Shown here one piece after another: positions 46,711-58,833 of a stretch of 64,000 nt of DNA. Positions within the stretch are counted from its first letter, which is position 1, and every line of letters starts with the position of its first letter. Where the stretch lies: NCBI RefSeq assembly GCF_021869535.1, contig NW_026262734.1, positions 72,811,839-72,875,838 of the forward strand, in the 5' to 3' direction. Below the pieces are notes generated by a model. That model made no database searches. It saw only the letters and a list, made by a program, of their open reading frames with translations, and was not told the origin of the DNA. The stretch is from Mytilus californianus. Lineage: Eukaryota > Mollusca > Bivalvia > Mytilida > Mytilidae. The position numbers and the translations under genes were made by a program.

Positions 46711-48997
46711 AAGGAAAACCTGTACATTACAGCTACCAACAAGAGGATCAGTAATCTGACCATGGAAACCAACCTACACAATACAGCTACCAACAAGAGG
46801 ATCTGTAATCTGATCTGACCAAGGAAACCTGCACACTACAGCTACCAACAAAATGATCAGTAATCTGACCATGGAAACCTGCACATTACAGCTAACAACA
46901 AGAGGATCAGTTTTTTGACCAAAAAAACCTGCACATTACAGCTACCAACAAAAGGATCTGTAATCTGACCATGGAAACCTGCACGTTACAGCTACCCATA
47001 ACATGATCAGTAATCTGAACAAGGAAACCAGCACATTACAGCTACCAACAAGAGGAAAACCTGCACATTACAGCTACCAACAAGAGGAAAACCTGCATAT
47101 TACAGCTACCAACAAAAGGATCAGTAATTTGATCAAGGAAACCTGCATATTACAACTACTAACAAGAGGATCAGTAATCTGACCAAGAAAACCTGCACAT
47201 TACATCTACTAACAAGAGGATCAGTAATCTGACCAGGGAAACCTGCACATTAAAACTACCATTAAGAGAATCAGTAATCTGACCCAAGAAAACCTGCACA
47301 TTACAGCTACCAACAAGAGGATCAGTAATCTGACCAAGGAAACCTGCACATAACAACTACCAACAAAAGGATCAGTAATCTGACCAAGGAAACCTGCACA
47401 TTACAACTACCAATAAGAGAATCAGTAATCTGACCAAGGAAACCTGCACATTACAGTTACCAACAAGAGGATCTGTAATCTGACCAACGAAACCTGCACA
47501 TTACAACTACTAACAAGAGGATCAGTAATCTGACCAAGGAAACCTGCACATTAAAACTACTAACAAGAGGATCAGTTTTCTGACCAAGAAAACCTGCTCA
47601 TTACAGCTACCAACAAGAGAATAAGTAATCTGACCAAGAAAACCTGCACATTAAAACTACTAACAAGAGGATCAGTAATCTGACCAAGAACACCTGCACA
47701 TTACAGCTACCAACAAGAGGATCAGTAATCTGACCAAGGAAACCTGCACATTACAACTACTTACAAGAGGATCAGTAATCTGGCCAAGGAAACCTGCACA
47801 TTACAACTACTAGCAAGAGGATAAGTAATCTGACCATGAAAACCTGCACATTACGGCTACCAACAAGAGGATCAGTTTTTTTGACCTAGAAAACCTGCAC
47901 ATTACAGCTACCAACAAGAGGATCAGTTTTTTTGACCTAGAAAACCTGCACATTACAGCTACCAACAAGAGGATCAGTAATCTGACCAAGAACACCTGTA
48001 TGTTACAGCTACCAACAAGAGGATCAGTAATCTGACTAAGGAAACCTGCACATTACAGCTACCAACGAGAGGATCAGTAACCTGACTTAGGAAACCTGCA
48101 CATTACAACTACTAACAAGAGGATCAGTAATTTGGCCACGGAAACCTGCACATTACAACTACTAGCAAGAGGTTCAGTAATCTGACCAAGAAAACCTGCA
48201 CATTACAGCTACCAACAAGAGGATCAGTAATCTGAACAAAGAAACCTGCACATTACAGCTACCAACAAGAGGATCAGTAATGTGACCAAGGAAACCTGCA
48301 CATTAAAACTACTAACAAGAGGATCAGTTTTCTGACCTAGAAAACCTGCATATTACAGCTACCAACAAGAGGATGAGTAATCTGACCAAGGAAACCTGCA
48401 CATTACAACTACTAACAAGATGATCAGTAATCTGACCCAGAAAACCTGCACATTACAGCTACCAACAAGAGGATCAGTTTTCTGACCAAGGAAACATGCA
48501 CATTACAGCTACCAACAAGAGAATAAGTAATCTGACCAAGGAAACCTGCATATTACAACTACCAACAAGAGCATCAGTAATCTGACCAAGGAAACATGCA
48601 CATTACAACTACTAACAAGAGGATCAGTTTTCTGACCAAGAAAACCTGCACATTACAGCTACCAACAAGAGGATCTGTAATCTGACCAAAGAACCCTGCA
48701 CATAACAGCTACCAACAAGAGGATCAGTAATCTGAACAAGGAAACCTGCACATTACAACTACCAACAAGAGGATCAGTTATCTGAACAAGAAAACCTGCA
48801 CATTACAACTACCAACAAGAGGATCAGTAATCTGAACAAGGAAACCTGCACGTTACAGCTACCAACAAGAGGATCCGTAATCTGTACAAGAAAACCTGCA
48901 CATTACAACTACCAACAAGAGGATCAGTAATCTGAACAAGGAAACCTGCACGTTACAACTACCAACAAGAGGATCAGTAATCTGACCAAGGAAACAA
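46711..48997 (+). repeat. minisatellite, about 45 units of 50 bp
   Basis: The unit begins aacctgcacattacagctac, continues caacaagaggatcagtaatc and ends tgaccaagga. The period is 50 bp over most of the array (for example 47341, 47391, 47441), with shorter or longer units at the left end. Two unit types alternate irregularly: cagctacc and caactact. Because 50 is not a multiple of three and stops occur, the frames across it are not genes. It lies in intron 1 of the unrecognised gene. Confidence 0.95.
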
Positions 48998-51319
48998 AAG
49001 ACGACTCAATCATCAATGGCGTTCAAATCAAAATAGTTGGAACACCAAATTACATACGAAGTTGAAGAGCATAAAAAACCGAAAATTCAAAAATGTTGTG
49101 CCAAATTCGGCTGAGGCAATCTTTGCATGGCGGCAGAACAAAACCTTAGTGTATCGCATAATTTCATAAACAGTAATTTAACAGAAAATTAACATATTAT
49201 TTCATTTCAACACAAAAGTGCTGACTTTTGTGCTCTGACTTTTGTGCTTACCATTTTGACTCAATTAGTCAGTGTTTTGAATCTATTGCCATGGCTGTTG
49301 AAAGATGTAAGAATCTTCCTGAGTTTAATATATGCATAATATCCTTTTTCAATGTTTCAGTTCTATTTACGCCATTACAATAGAAGGCATAATGAGAAAT
49401 ACAGTTATACTATATAGCATTATTTTTTACGAAAAATATATAAGTAACTATTATGTTAAAGCAAAGTTTCGCTTTGCTAATTAAAGCCAGCTTCATCAGA
49501 ATATATTCTAGTAAACCTAACAATTTGTGAAATAAAAACCCCATTGAATAAGGCAAAAAAATAAAACAACACTTTATAATTTCATGCGTCCGAAGCGCTT
49601 TTCAGGGTTTACCTTCATCAGGAAGACAAGAGTAATATGAACACAACTATATCTGTCGTCATTCAAGTTCAATTCAAATATAAAATGCATTTTTACTTAT
49701 GATGTTTTAATGAAATAATATGCTTAAAATGTGTGTTGGGAGAAAAGCATTTTCTACTATCTGCAATTTGATGTTGTACAATACTTTGATAATTATACAC
49801 ATGAAACCCAACTAGAATCTAAGACAAAAGTAGTTGGAGCTTAATAGTAACGTTACAGCATATTCATTTTGATGTTATTCAATGTCTGAAGCTCCACCCA
49901 ATTTTCTGAAAGATATCCGCCACTAAAATATTTAGAAAACTGAACAAAGATTAATTGAGAGTAAACAAAATCCATTTGTAATATTTTTGTTGTCTTAAGA
50001 GTGAGGTAATAATCTTAAAACATGTGTTTTGCAGTCTCTCAAGAATTTGTATAAATATATTTTTAAAAATCGTATAGTGCTTTTCTTTTTAATTAATTAT
50101 ACATAAATGTAGTTATAAGTATCGGATTTTTTTGTTGTTTTTTTTTGTATGCTCTTATAAGGGCATACTGAAGGCAACTTAATAAATCAAATTAAAAAAC
50201 GAAAATATTTGTGCAATGTCTTGAAAATTAACTATACTGAAACAAATCATACCATCATTAGAAAAATGTTAATATCCTTGTTACAAATCTGCACGTGTGC
50301 CAGACCACCATTGTAAGTCAATTGCAATACTGACTTGCGCGAGCCAAATCTCATTGGAGAAGTCGATAACGTGATCAGTGTCTAATATTAGTTCAAGCTG
50401 TCACTTATCTTATTTATATTACAAATTATAAATATCAACAGTCTTAGTCATTAACATATTTAAAAAAAAACTCATCCTTCGTAAGAACCATATTGGTATA
50501 TATAGTACTTGATCGATGCGATTAGCATACATTGTAGGCACCAAACGGTATTATTTTAAAAAGAGAGCATTATCTTTACCTAGAAAAGTGAAGGTATAGT
50601 GCAATGCTAGATGAATTTTATTCTTCTTGAGAAGCCTCTGTATGATAGTTACCTCATTCGAATAACGGACAAGTCGGTGAGAAGATGAGCTTAGTTGGAT
50701 CCCGTAGAAATGCCGACTGTACGTTTGAATCTTCATTGGCCATTATTTTAATGAGACAAAATGAGAATATTTCTTTCATTCTGATGCTTAAATATTAATT
50801 GAGAAATACACTGTACTTTTGTAGTATATATAGAAGTCAAAAGAATTTATACTACAACACAAAAAAAAAAAGATTTTTTTACTCTATCAAATCTTTGTAG
50901 TAGTTTTGTATTTACATCGGACCAAACTGTTCCTAGACAAAGTATTGTCACAATGATCTAAAACCCAGTTTTGTTCGTTGATAAATTCGCTGCTAGTATT
51001 TGGAAAGACGTTTCGTTGAGATTTAGAAGACCCAGCAATATTACGTTGTATGTACATGTAGTTAAGAAATTCATTAGAAAGAAGGAGGATCCAGTTTGTC
51101 ATCTTTTTTTGTTTGAAATTCCTGGGGAACAGAAACGAAAATTCAAATTGGTAAGATTGGTCAGGATTTCCCCTTTAGAAGGTATCGCTGGAGTATAAAT
51201 GTACTTTTGCTTTCATTCGTGCGTTAATGATTCTTTGTGAATGATTCATTTATATAACTAACTACTATCTGTTTATTGCATGAACTATAAACATAGACTA
51301 TGTTTTTTTAATATTACAG
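48998..51319. other. intronic sequence; one hairpin, no gene
   Basis: Contains a perfect 7 bp hairpin AGCAAAG/CTTTGCT with loop tttcg (49460-49478), followed by two related cttcatcag phrases (49490, 49610). Open frames around 50551-51198 have no recognisable features. Confidence 0.4.
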
Positions 51320-51395
51320 TGGAAAACATGCCTGTAAAACAATTGGGAAAATTACTAGCTCCTGATCCTGGAGTTAACTGGTGCAAATCTGGAAA
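51320..51395 (+). CDS. unrecognised small gene, exon 2
   Basis: Acceptor tttttaatattacag ends at 51319 and the excellent donor gtatgt starts at 51396. It encodes VENMPVKQLGKLLAPDPG and VNWCKSG (residues 61-85), phase 1 in and phase 2 out. Strong splice signals and codon-like content make it more convincing than most short frames here. Confidence 0.5.
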
Positions 51396-51509
51396 GTATG
51401 TTATTATCAGGAGTTTATTATTAGTGATATATATATTTCAATATAGTTATATTCCAATTGCATTGATGTATATCCAAAATCCCCTTTTATATGGAACGCT
51501 ATGACTGCC

Positions 51510-51577
51510 TTATGTTGATGATCATAATTATATGCAGTGATGACAACATTATATGCAATGGTCACAGCATTATCACG
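51510..51577 (+). repeat. 21 bp repeat array, left part
   Basis: Units like ttatatgcagtgatgacaac. Together with 53616-53705 this forms one array split by the 2.04 kb element. Confidence 0.65.
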
Positions 51578-52099
51578 GTAGGTATAGTGTCCGGTGGAGA
51601 TCGTGTTTTTTCGAGTGTAGATCCGGTTTATTCGAGTGATATTACATGCGATCAGATATATTTACTGCTATTTCGCGTATATAATAGTTGTATTCATGGC
51701 TCTTATTCTGAATACTAAACATGTTTTGAGCACAAACGACGCACAATTTCCTTGTAGTTCACTAACGATTCAGTGTTTTACATTGTCCGTGTTTTTTCGA
51801 GAGCAACATTTAAAACTTCCGGGTTTTTAAACAAATGGTCCGGGTTTTTCATAGAAAGAAGGCGTTCTTGGGCTTAAAACTAACTTTTGCTAGTTTGTAA
51901 CTGTAATTTAGCGAAGGGCAATATTATATATTCCTAGTAAGTAACAAAACATATACTATATTGACCAAATTTAACCCTTTTCAATTCAATGATAACTTTC
52001 TGTTCTGAAAACATTCTACCATAAGCTTGTAGTATCAAGATATGTTAGAAATTACTGGATTCTTTGTAAAACTGTTGAACCGAGAACATTTCATACTAC

Positions 52100-52560
52100 A
52101 ATATTTGTTATGATTTATAGGTTCATTGCTCAGTGTTAAGTTTTTGTGTTTTGGTCTGTTTTTCTTAAACTATAAGCAACAGGTCAACTATATTTGGTGT
52201 ATGGAATGATTGTAAGGTGTATATGTCTGTCTAGCAGGTATCATCTGACCTTGACCCCATTTTCATGGTTCATTGGTCAATGTTAAGTTTTCATGGTTAA
52301 GTTTGTTTCTTAGATACTATAATCAATATTTCAACTATATTTAATGCAAAGATTGATTCTAAGGTGTACACGTCTGTTTGGCATGGTTCATCTGACCTTG
52401 ACCTCATTTTTATAATTAATTGGTCAATGTTAACTTTTCCTGGTTAAGTTTGTTTCTTAGAAACTATAAGCAATTGGTCAGCTATATTTGGTGTATGGAA
52501 TAATTGTAAGGTGTACGTGTATTTCTGGTTTGGTTTATATGACCATGACCGCATTTTCTT
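52100..52560 (-). repeat. family F tandem units, reverse orientation
   Basis: About 2.6 units with actataagcaacaggtcaac, ttggtgtatggaatgattgt and tctgaccttgac..ttttcatggttcat phrases. The terminal hairpin is absent. Confidence 0.75.
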
Positions 52561-52569
52561 GGATCATTT

Positions 52570-52800
52570 TTAGTTTATGTGAGCGGGTGCACTCTTGTTC
52601 GTACTTTGTATTGTATAACTTAGGTCGTTAGTTTTCTCGTTTTTATTGTTTCAATTTTTCATGCTGGGGGTCTCTTATAGCTGACTATAAGGTATAGGGT
52701 TTTCTCATTGTTGAAGGCCGTATGGTGACCTATATCTACTTTTATCTTCGTCATTTGAACTTTTGTGGATAGTTATCTCATTGGCATTCATACCACACCT
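52570..52800 (-). repeat. family G copy, reverse orientation
   Basis: cgttagttttctcgttttta through ttctcattgttgaaggccgt to atctcattggcattcatacc, followed by an AT dinucleotide run at 52810-52830. Confidence 0.75.
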
Positions 52801-53615
52801 CCTTTTCTTTATATTTATATATATATATATGTCTGTGGTCACATTAATATTGTTTACAACACGAATGTTTACTGTATGATATCCATATTTGCTTTAATCG
52901 ACATTGCTATACGTATGTTTGGATCGATACAACATGTGTACCTGGGCGTTGACTTGTTGGATAGTTCAACTATATTTACATAGGCGTGGACATGTTTGAT
53001 CTATCCAAATATACCAATGCCGGTGTCCATGCAATTTATAAGATGTGGCAAACAATAAAACAAACAAACATACGATGCTTTTTATGAATGTAACTGGTTA
53101 AATACATACAAGATTTTAAGCCATTGAAGTTTTGTTTAATCACTCAATATAAACCTGGACCACACTCAAAAAACCCGGAGTGCTCTCGAAAAAACACGGA
53201 CATTCCAAAATGAATTTATTCTAAAAATGTCCTTCTCAATGCAATAACAATAATTTTTATAAAGTGTCTGTATGTCTAAGGATATAAAGATTCCAAATAT
53301 ACATTTCCTTTGACATTTGCGTTGGTACTTGTAAAAAAATAGCTTTATTCTATAATTTGGAATAAAGGCATTGTAAAGCTAAATTAAACTTTTAGAACAC
53401 AAAATAATGTAGGTTGATGATTTCTTTTTATCAACAATACTAATAGACAGTATGATCTAGTATATTAAGTTTAAGCATCTATTTCCCGTCTTACAAAAAA
53501 AGAAGTATTTTTGTTTACATTTTTTATCATATTCACTCGAAAAAACGTGATCGCACTCGAAAAAACCCGATCAAATCACTCGAAAAAACCCGATCCCAGC
53601 GGACACTATACCTAC

Positions 53616-53705
53616 TATGATTATATGCAGTGATCACAGCATTATATGCAGTCGTGACAGCATTATATGCAGTAATCGGAACATTATATGCAGTCGTCGG
53701 TATAC
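53616..53705 (+). repeat. 21 bp repeat array, right part
   Basis: About four units such as gcattatatgcagtcgtgac. The following 53740-53830 contains aaacaaagagttgcatgcgt and ctgttcgtgataagaaata, shared with the segment next to the array at 58900-59010 (opposite strand). Confidence 0.75.
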
Positions 53706-54017
53706 AGGGTTGAAAAATCAAAAGTTTTGATAGAATTAATTTCATAGGAATATCGAAACAAAGAGTTGCATGCGTTCATTATAGTTCTGTTCGTGATAAG
53801 AAATACTTTGGCATAATTTGAGCAAAAATAATGAATAATAATTATAAACATTAAATGTAAGACTCGGATCGACGTCCAGTACCTACTCGTTGTCCGTGCC
53901 TCAAATCGACATCCAATCTGACTTCACATTCTCAAATCCAAGGTATAATATATATTTACCATCTAATAGACGTCAAATGTGATGTCATGACTGTAAACTA
54001 AAACTATTACTAGGAGC

Positions 54018-54180
54018 TAGTTATTTTGCTCCGTGTTGAAGGCTTCACTGTGACTTTGAGATGAAGAACAGCAACAACAGCACTGTTATTTTGCTTTTTG
54101 TGTTTTTTGCTACGCATGTACTTATTTGTCACGGATGGATACCCCATGACCTTTCTTTTCTATTATAAGAAAATATAAAT
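54018..54180 (+). repeat. dispersed repeat, copy 1 (second at 57490-57730)
   Basis: ctccgtgttgaaggcttcac, gaagaacagcaacaacagca and catggatggataccccat-type phrases are shared with 57490-57660. This copy has no open frame on the minus strand. Confidence 0.7.
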
Positions 54181-54599
54181 AAAAAAACGATCATAGAAAA
54201 ATGACAAGACAACCATTTAGATACGATCCAGGTAAACTTATACCAATTCAACACTATAATTAGATCTTTGAATATTGTTTTTATTGGTATAAATATTGAT
54301 TTTGTTATCAGTAAGTTATAACCATACTAAACATTATTGTTACATATGCACATTCGCGATTCTACAATCTGTGGATACCTATATTTTGGCATTGCACAAG
54401 GTCATGTAATATTAAATACTGTTAATGACGTCTTTACACAAAATTCATTGGATGTTGGATGTGTACTGATTGATTTTTTAAAATACATGATTTTTAAATT
54501 AGTTATTGTTGAATTTGAACTATCTGTCAGTAACTGCGAGTACTCTCAGATCTGCACTTTGTGTCTTTTTTGTTGTGAGGGATGAATAAATTCCCTGTC

Positions 54600-54965
54600 A
54601 CGTCAGGTCTGTGTTTTTGTTAAAAAAAATGTCTGCTTTGTATCGATCTGATGAGTTATGCCCTTTTCAACTGATTTTTATAGTTTGTTCTCATGTTGTA
54701 CTGTAAAACACTGTCCCAGGTTAGGGAGAGGGTTTGGCGCCAGCAAACATGTTTAACTTGTGTTTATTGTTTTGTACATAAATCAGACCGTTAGTTTTCT
54801 CGTCTGAATTGTATTACATTTGTCATTTCGGGGCCTTTTATAACTTACTATGCGGTATCTGTTTTGCTCATTGTTGAAAGCTGTACGATGACATATAGTT
54901 GTCAACTTCTACGTGATTTGGTCTCTGGTAGAGAGTCGTCTCATTGGCAATCATACCACATCTTC
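54600..54965 (-). repeat. family G, longest copy (about 365 bp)
   Basis: Extends family G leftward to cgtcaggtctgtgtttttgt, ctttgtatcgatctgatgag and tgtcccaggttagggagagg, and ends gcaatcataccacatcttc. It serves as the uninterrupted reference for the copy split at 30237-30998. Confidence 0.75.
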
Positions 54966-55039
54966 CTATAGTAGATTGTATGGTCATTAATATTTTGCGT
55001 ACACGAAACACACAATTGATCCACACAATCTATTTATTA

Positions 55040-55345
55040 CCGGATTTGTACTAACATGAGCAACACGAAGGGTGCCACATGTGGAGCAGGATCTGATTAC
55101 CCTTCCGGAGCACCTGAGATCACCCCCAGTTTTTGGTGGGGTCCGTGTTGCTCAGTCTTTAGTTTTCTATGTTGTGTTTTGAGTGCTTTTGTTTGTTTGT
55201 TGGTCTTTTTCGTTTTTTAGCCATGGCGTTGTCAATTTATTTTCTACTTATGAGTTTGAATGTCTCTTTGGTATCTTTCGCCTCTCTTTTGTCTCATTTC
55301 TTTCATATTCATATGAAAAAGGAGATGTGAATATACGTCAACGAG
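55040..55345 (+). repeat. Penelope-like element 3' tail
   Basis: In frame this reads NMSNTKGATCGAGSDYPSGA and continues into a hydrophobic Leu/Phe/Val-rich stretch, broken by stops. Opposite-strand copies are at 41525-42240 and 60005-60310. No reverse transcriptase is attached here. Confidence 0.65.
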
Positions 55346-55570
55346 ACAGCACCCAACGTGAAAGATAACCGTACAACACTAGAGTCATATAGTCAGCAAC
55401 AATAACATCTAGCTATACAATATATAAAAATATGAATTATCATCAGGGAAGTAAGAAGTAGGACCAATTTACCCCAAATTTATTCTACGCCAGGGGCATT
55501 TTAAAGTCTTTTAATCTTACTACAATTATCAGTATTATCATAGCTTTATGTTTATACTTTCAGTATCGAG

Positions 55571-55700
55571 AACATACATAATTGCGCATTTCTCAACATT
55601 ACTTGGGACTGCAATTTGGGTATATTATGACCGAGAATTCTTAAAGAAGAACCTACCAAAATTCTGGTTAGCGATGTCATACGAAATAAAATTTTACTAA
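55571..55700 (+). CDS. possible exon 3 with a membrane segment
   Basis: The frame reads TYIIAHFSTLLGTAIWVYYD, then REFLKKNLPKFWL, with a stop at 55698-55700. The first part looks like one transmembrane helix followed by a basic segment. It joins exon 2 in phase only if the AG at 55569-55570 is used; the more usual-looking tttcag ending 55563 is out of phase. The model protein would be 128 residues. An AATAAA overlaps the end (55685-55690). Weakly supported. Confidence 0.3.
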
Positions 55701-57123
55701 AACAAATAAGATTTGAAATATTGTTTTAAAAAGGTCTTCAACAGCAATTTAGCGCAAAATAACTTTTTTTTAATGAAAATCTTTTTAAGTGTATAATTCG
55801 GACATGTATATAAACATTCAATAAGTTTCGACAGCTTTCAAATTTTTACCCCGTGAGTGAAACATAAACAAGAAAAATGAGTCCCACGTATTTAACAGAC
55901 TTCGATTTGAGAAAAGACTTCGATTAATTTTATGATACTTTTGCAACAGACAAAAAAGTTTTGCCCCGGACAAGCTACCAAAGGTAGCGATTCAATCATT
56001 TGACCTGGACATTTTAAGTTCAAGGACATATGGAGGTCATATTGGTACGCGACACTCGGCCTCGACCTAATGTTGCTTGGTCGAAAGATAAAAAGTTCTG
56101 GCCCGAACAAGCTTGATATGTATGCTCTTCTCATTTGTATGGCTTTGCTCATTGTTGAAGGCCGTACGGTGACCTATAGTTGTTAATTTCTGTGTCATTT
56201 GGTCTCTTGTGAAGAGTTGTCTCATTGGCAATCATACCACATCTTCTTTTTTATATCTTCTGTATTTTCTAAGTTATGGTGTATTTATTCTTGAGTTAAC
56301 TTCTCTTATGTGTGCCACATCATTCCCTCAATTTTAGGCCAGTTTGTGTACTAAAATTTGAGAAAGACGCACACCACCTATCCTTGGCCCTCGTCCCTAT
56401 CCAGGTAAAATTTTTCACTACCAAACACTTTGTGGGGCCGGGATCAATATACCGTTATTTATTCATCAGACCGTACTGGTTACCGGAATTTTGGATACAC
56501 CAAAACCAGGTACTGCATGTCTGAGAAACAGGCAATATATGCCCTCAATTTTATAATTCACTAAACCATACCCGCGACATCGCGGGTCCGTGACTAAATT
56601 CAATTAAAGAACCTACGCCTTATTTTTAGCCTGGATTTTTAGAAATTCGTATTGTTACAGGTATTCCCTATATAATGACGAAGTTCAGGTGTGATTATTA
56701 CCCGTGTGTATAGCAAATCCTGAATACACTGTTTCGTTGTGTGCCTGGCAGAGGCGGAACGTACAGATTAGGTAACAGGGATCATGCAATTTTGTGACAT
56801 ATACTATTGGAATCGGTATCGGATTCGACCCGGAACTTGTTAATTATTAGTAATATTAATTATGTGGAAAACAAAAGGGCCAGGAATGGTGTAATTTTTA
56901 ATCTACACCGTTGTCCTATATTATTTATATTTAAAGTTAAATTCTGCGGGCAGTACGTCGACTGAGCATGCGCGAAAGCGTATAAGACACGGTTCGATAA
57001 CGGTCTCCAAATTTGGATATTTTCTCAAAAATTGGCGTTTTCTGTGGAAAAAGATTGTTTCAAAGACAAATTTAGGAAGTACAAAACACTACATTTATAC
57101 GTCAAATCACAAATATTTCCGAA

Positions 57124-57161
<38 letters not shown>

Positions 57162-57489
57162 AGTCTCTTCCTTTAGTAGTTTAGATTCATACATGTTTGT
57201 ATTATTCAAAATTATCAGTCAAGATGTGTTCTATACAAGGATCACCAGTCCTTCGCCTTTCATCTGATACCTTAATTACTAAAATATATTCTACATAGTT
57301 TTATACTTACACCTATGCGTTTGAACTATTTTGTTTTAAATATGTATTAATTTCCAGTATATTCTTTTCTGACCTAACCCAATTTGTTGGATTACATCTT
57401 ACAAAGTCTATCCAAATAATGATTGCAAAGAATTCCGATCAAGCCGGTGCTAGGGGCCGTCTTAAACTTGCAGTGAGGTGAGAGTTTTT
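55701..57489. other. repeat fragments, no gene
   Basis: 56140-56260 is a family G fragment in reverse orientation. 56570-56587 is a perfect hairpin ACCCGCGA/TCGCGGGT that probably marks the end of another repeat. The rest is unrecognised. Confidence 0.5.
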
Positions 57490-57730
57490 TTTTTTGCTCC
57501 GTGTTGAAGGCATCACTGATTTTGAATTGAAGAACAGCAATAAAAGCGCTGTTCCTTTGCTGTTTGTGTGTTTTTGCTGTGCATGTACTGATTTTGTGTC
57601 ATGGATGGATACCCCATATCCTTTGTTTTTCTATTGTATATGAGAAGAATTAGAATACCAATAACAAAAACGAGAAGAATCACAGTAAAACATTTGCAAT
57701 AGCTCTCCTTTTGATGAAGGGGAGACATGA
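57490..57730 (-). repeat. dispersed repeat, copy 2, with a small membrane-protein-like frame
   Basis: On the minus strand 57513-57728 encodes 71 residues with a strongly hydrophobic segment (CFTVILLVFVIGILILLIY) and a hydrophilic C-terminal half. The related sequence at 54018-54180 lacks the frame. It may be a repeat that once carried a small gene, or chance. Confidence 0.45.
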
Positions 57731-57779
57731 TAACGAGAGTGGCAAGTTTCTTTTGTTGTTGAGTATATTTAATGTTAGC

Positions 57780-58185
57780 CTAGCACCTGTGGGTTGAGGT
57801 GACTAAATGTTTGTATCTAAGAAGTGCACAGTAACACAGTTTTATTCTCTCTATTACTTGCAGTTGCTTTGGCCTGGACTTTAACACAAAATTTAACCAG
57901 AATCATTCATGAACAAAATATAGGTCGAGGTGACTAACTTTTTTTTTCAAGGTCCTTCGTTACTATCAAAGATGTGCACACTGAAAATATATCGTTCCTC
58001 TATGACTTGTTGTTGCTTAGACTCTATATCTTAGTGCAAATCTTAATCAAGATTAATTATGTGTAAATGTAGGTCGAGGTATTCCATTTTTTCATGGACC
58101 TCCGTTACTATCAAAGATGTGCGCACCCTTTTTGACTCGCAGTTTGTTTTGATCTAGATATGAACGCAAAATTAAATTAACCATG
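57780..58185 (+). repeat. degenerate tandem repeat, about 3 units of ~150 bp
   Basis: ggtcgaggtgactaa, ccttcgttactatcaaagat and gtgcacac phrases recur near 57790, 57925 and 58075. The array ends near gacgaacgaaaaaacggacg and a weak cgactccc/gggatg hairpin (58230-58260). Confidence 0.6.
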
Positions 58186-58418
58186 GGAGACGAACGAAAA
58201 AACGGACGAAATGCTTATTAGTATATCGACTCCCAAACTCCGTTTGGCAAAGGGATGATAAAGAGATGAAACTATGAAAAACATATCAAACTGGATCTGG
58301 AAATGGATCAAATTTCATAATAAAAATTTATATTTTGATATGAGCTTCAACCATAACCAAAAATATGTTTATCTGAAGTAGTAAAATATGATGTTTGTAT
58401 ACATAATTATATCTTTCT

Positions 58419-58510
58419 ATGCCCCCGCCGTAGGCGACGGGGGCATTAAGTGTTACCCTTGACCGTCCGTCGTTCCGTTTTTCTGCCCGTCCGTCCCTCC
58501 CTCCCATTTT
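58419..58510 (-). repeat. family E 3' end, reverse orientation
   Basis: Strong hairpin ATGCCCCCG (58419-58427) / CGGGGGCAT (58437-58445) followed by taagtgttacccttgaccgt and ccgtccgtcc phrases, the reverse complement of the family E terminus. Confidence 0.75.
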
Positions 58511-58833
58511 CGTTTGTTTGAAGCTTGAGCGGGGGCATTCGTATCCTCAGATAAATTCTTCTTTTATTGGTTAAAGCTTTGCTCATGTGCAGAAAACAAA
58601 CTACTCTTCCTGCTAAAAAAGCTTTATACTGCATTTTTCATGTCTGTTAGATACCAAACCATGTAAAAATGCATAACTCTGAAAATTGAAGCCAAATAAT
58701 TTTTCTATCATGACATATATAAACGACAAGATATGGGGTTTATGTCTTTTAGACAGCTAACTTTATTCAAAATGTATTTGTGCAATTTAAACTAAATATC
58801 GACTTAAGATGCTAAAGTGGTACCTACATGTAG

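Larger units (their letters stand above)
51578..53615. mobile_element. 2.04 kb TIR element inserted in a 21 bp repeat array
   Basis: Ends gtaggtatagtgtcc (51578-51592) and complement (53601-53615). Both ends continue with reiterated gatcgggttttttcgagtg-type motifs. A second, inner inverted pair is tgtccgtgttttttcgagag at 51784 and its complement ending 53202. The middle carries reverse copies of families F and G, which make up most of its length. No transposase frame. It lies in intron 2 of the unrecognised gene. Confidence 0.75.

Noticed and set aside
47171-47995. Minus-strand frames with repeated CRFSWSDY-type peptides
   Set aside because: By-products of the 50 bp minisatellite, which shifts frame each unit.
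46711-48997. Regular repeats resembling a CRISPR array
   Set aside because: Units are contiguous 50 bp copies without unique spacers, in eukaryotic DNA; it is a minisatellite.
50971-51198. 75-residue plus-strand frame near exon 2 of the unrecognised gene
   Set aside because: Overlaps antisense frames of similar length, lacks splice sites that would join the exons in phase, and no domain is visible.
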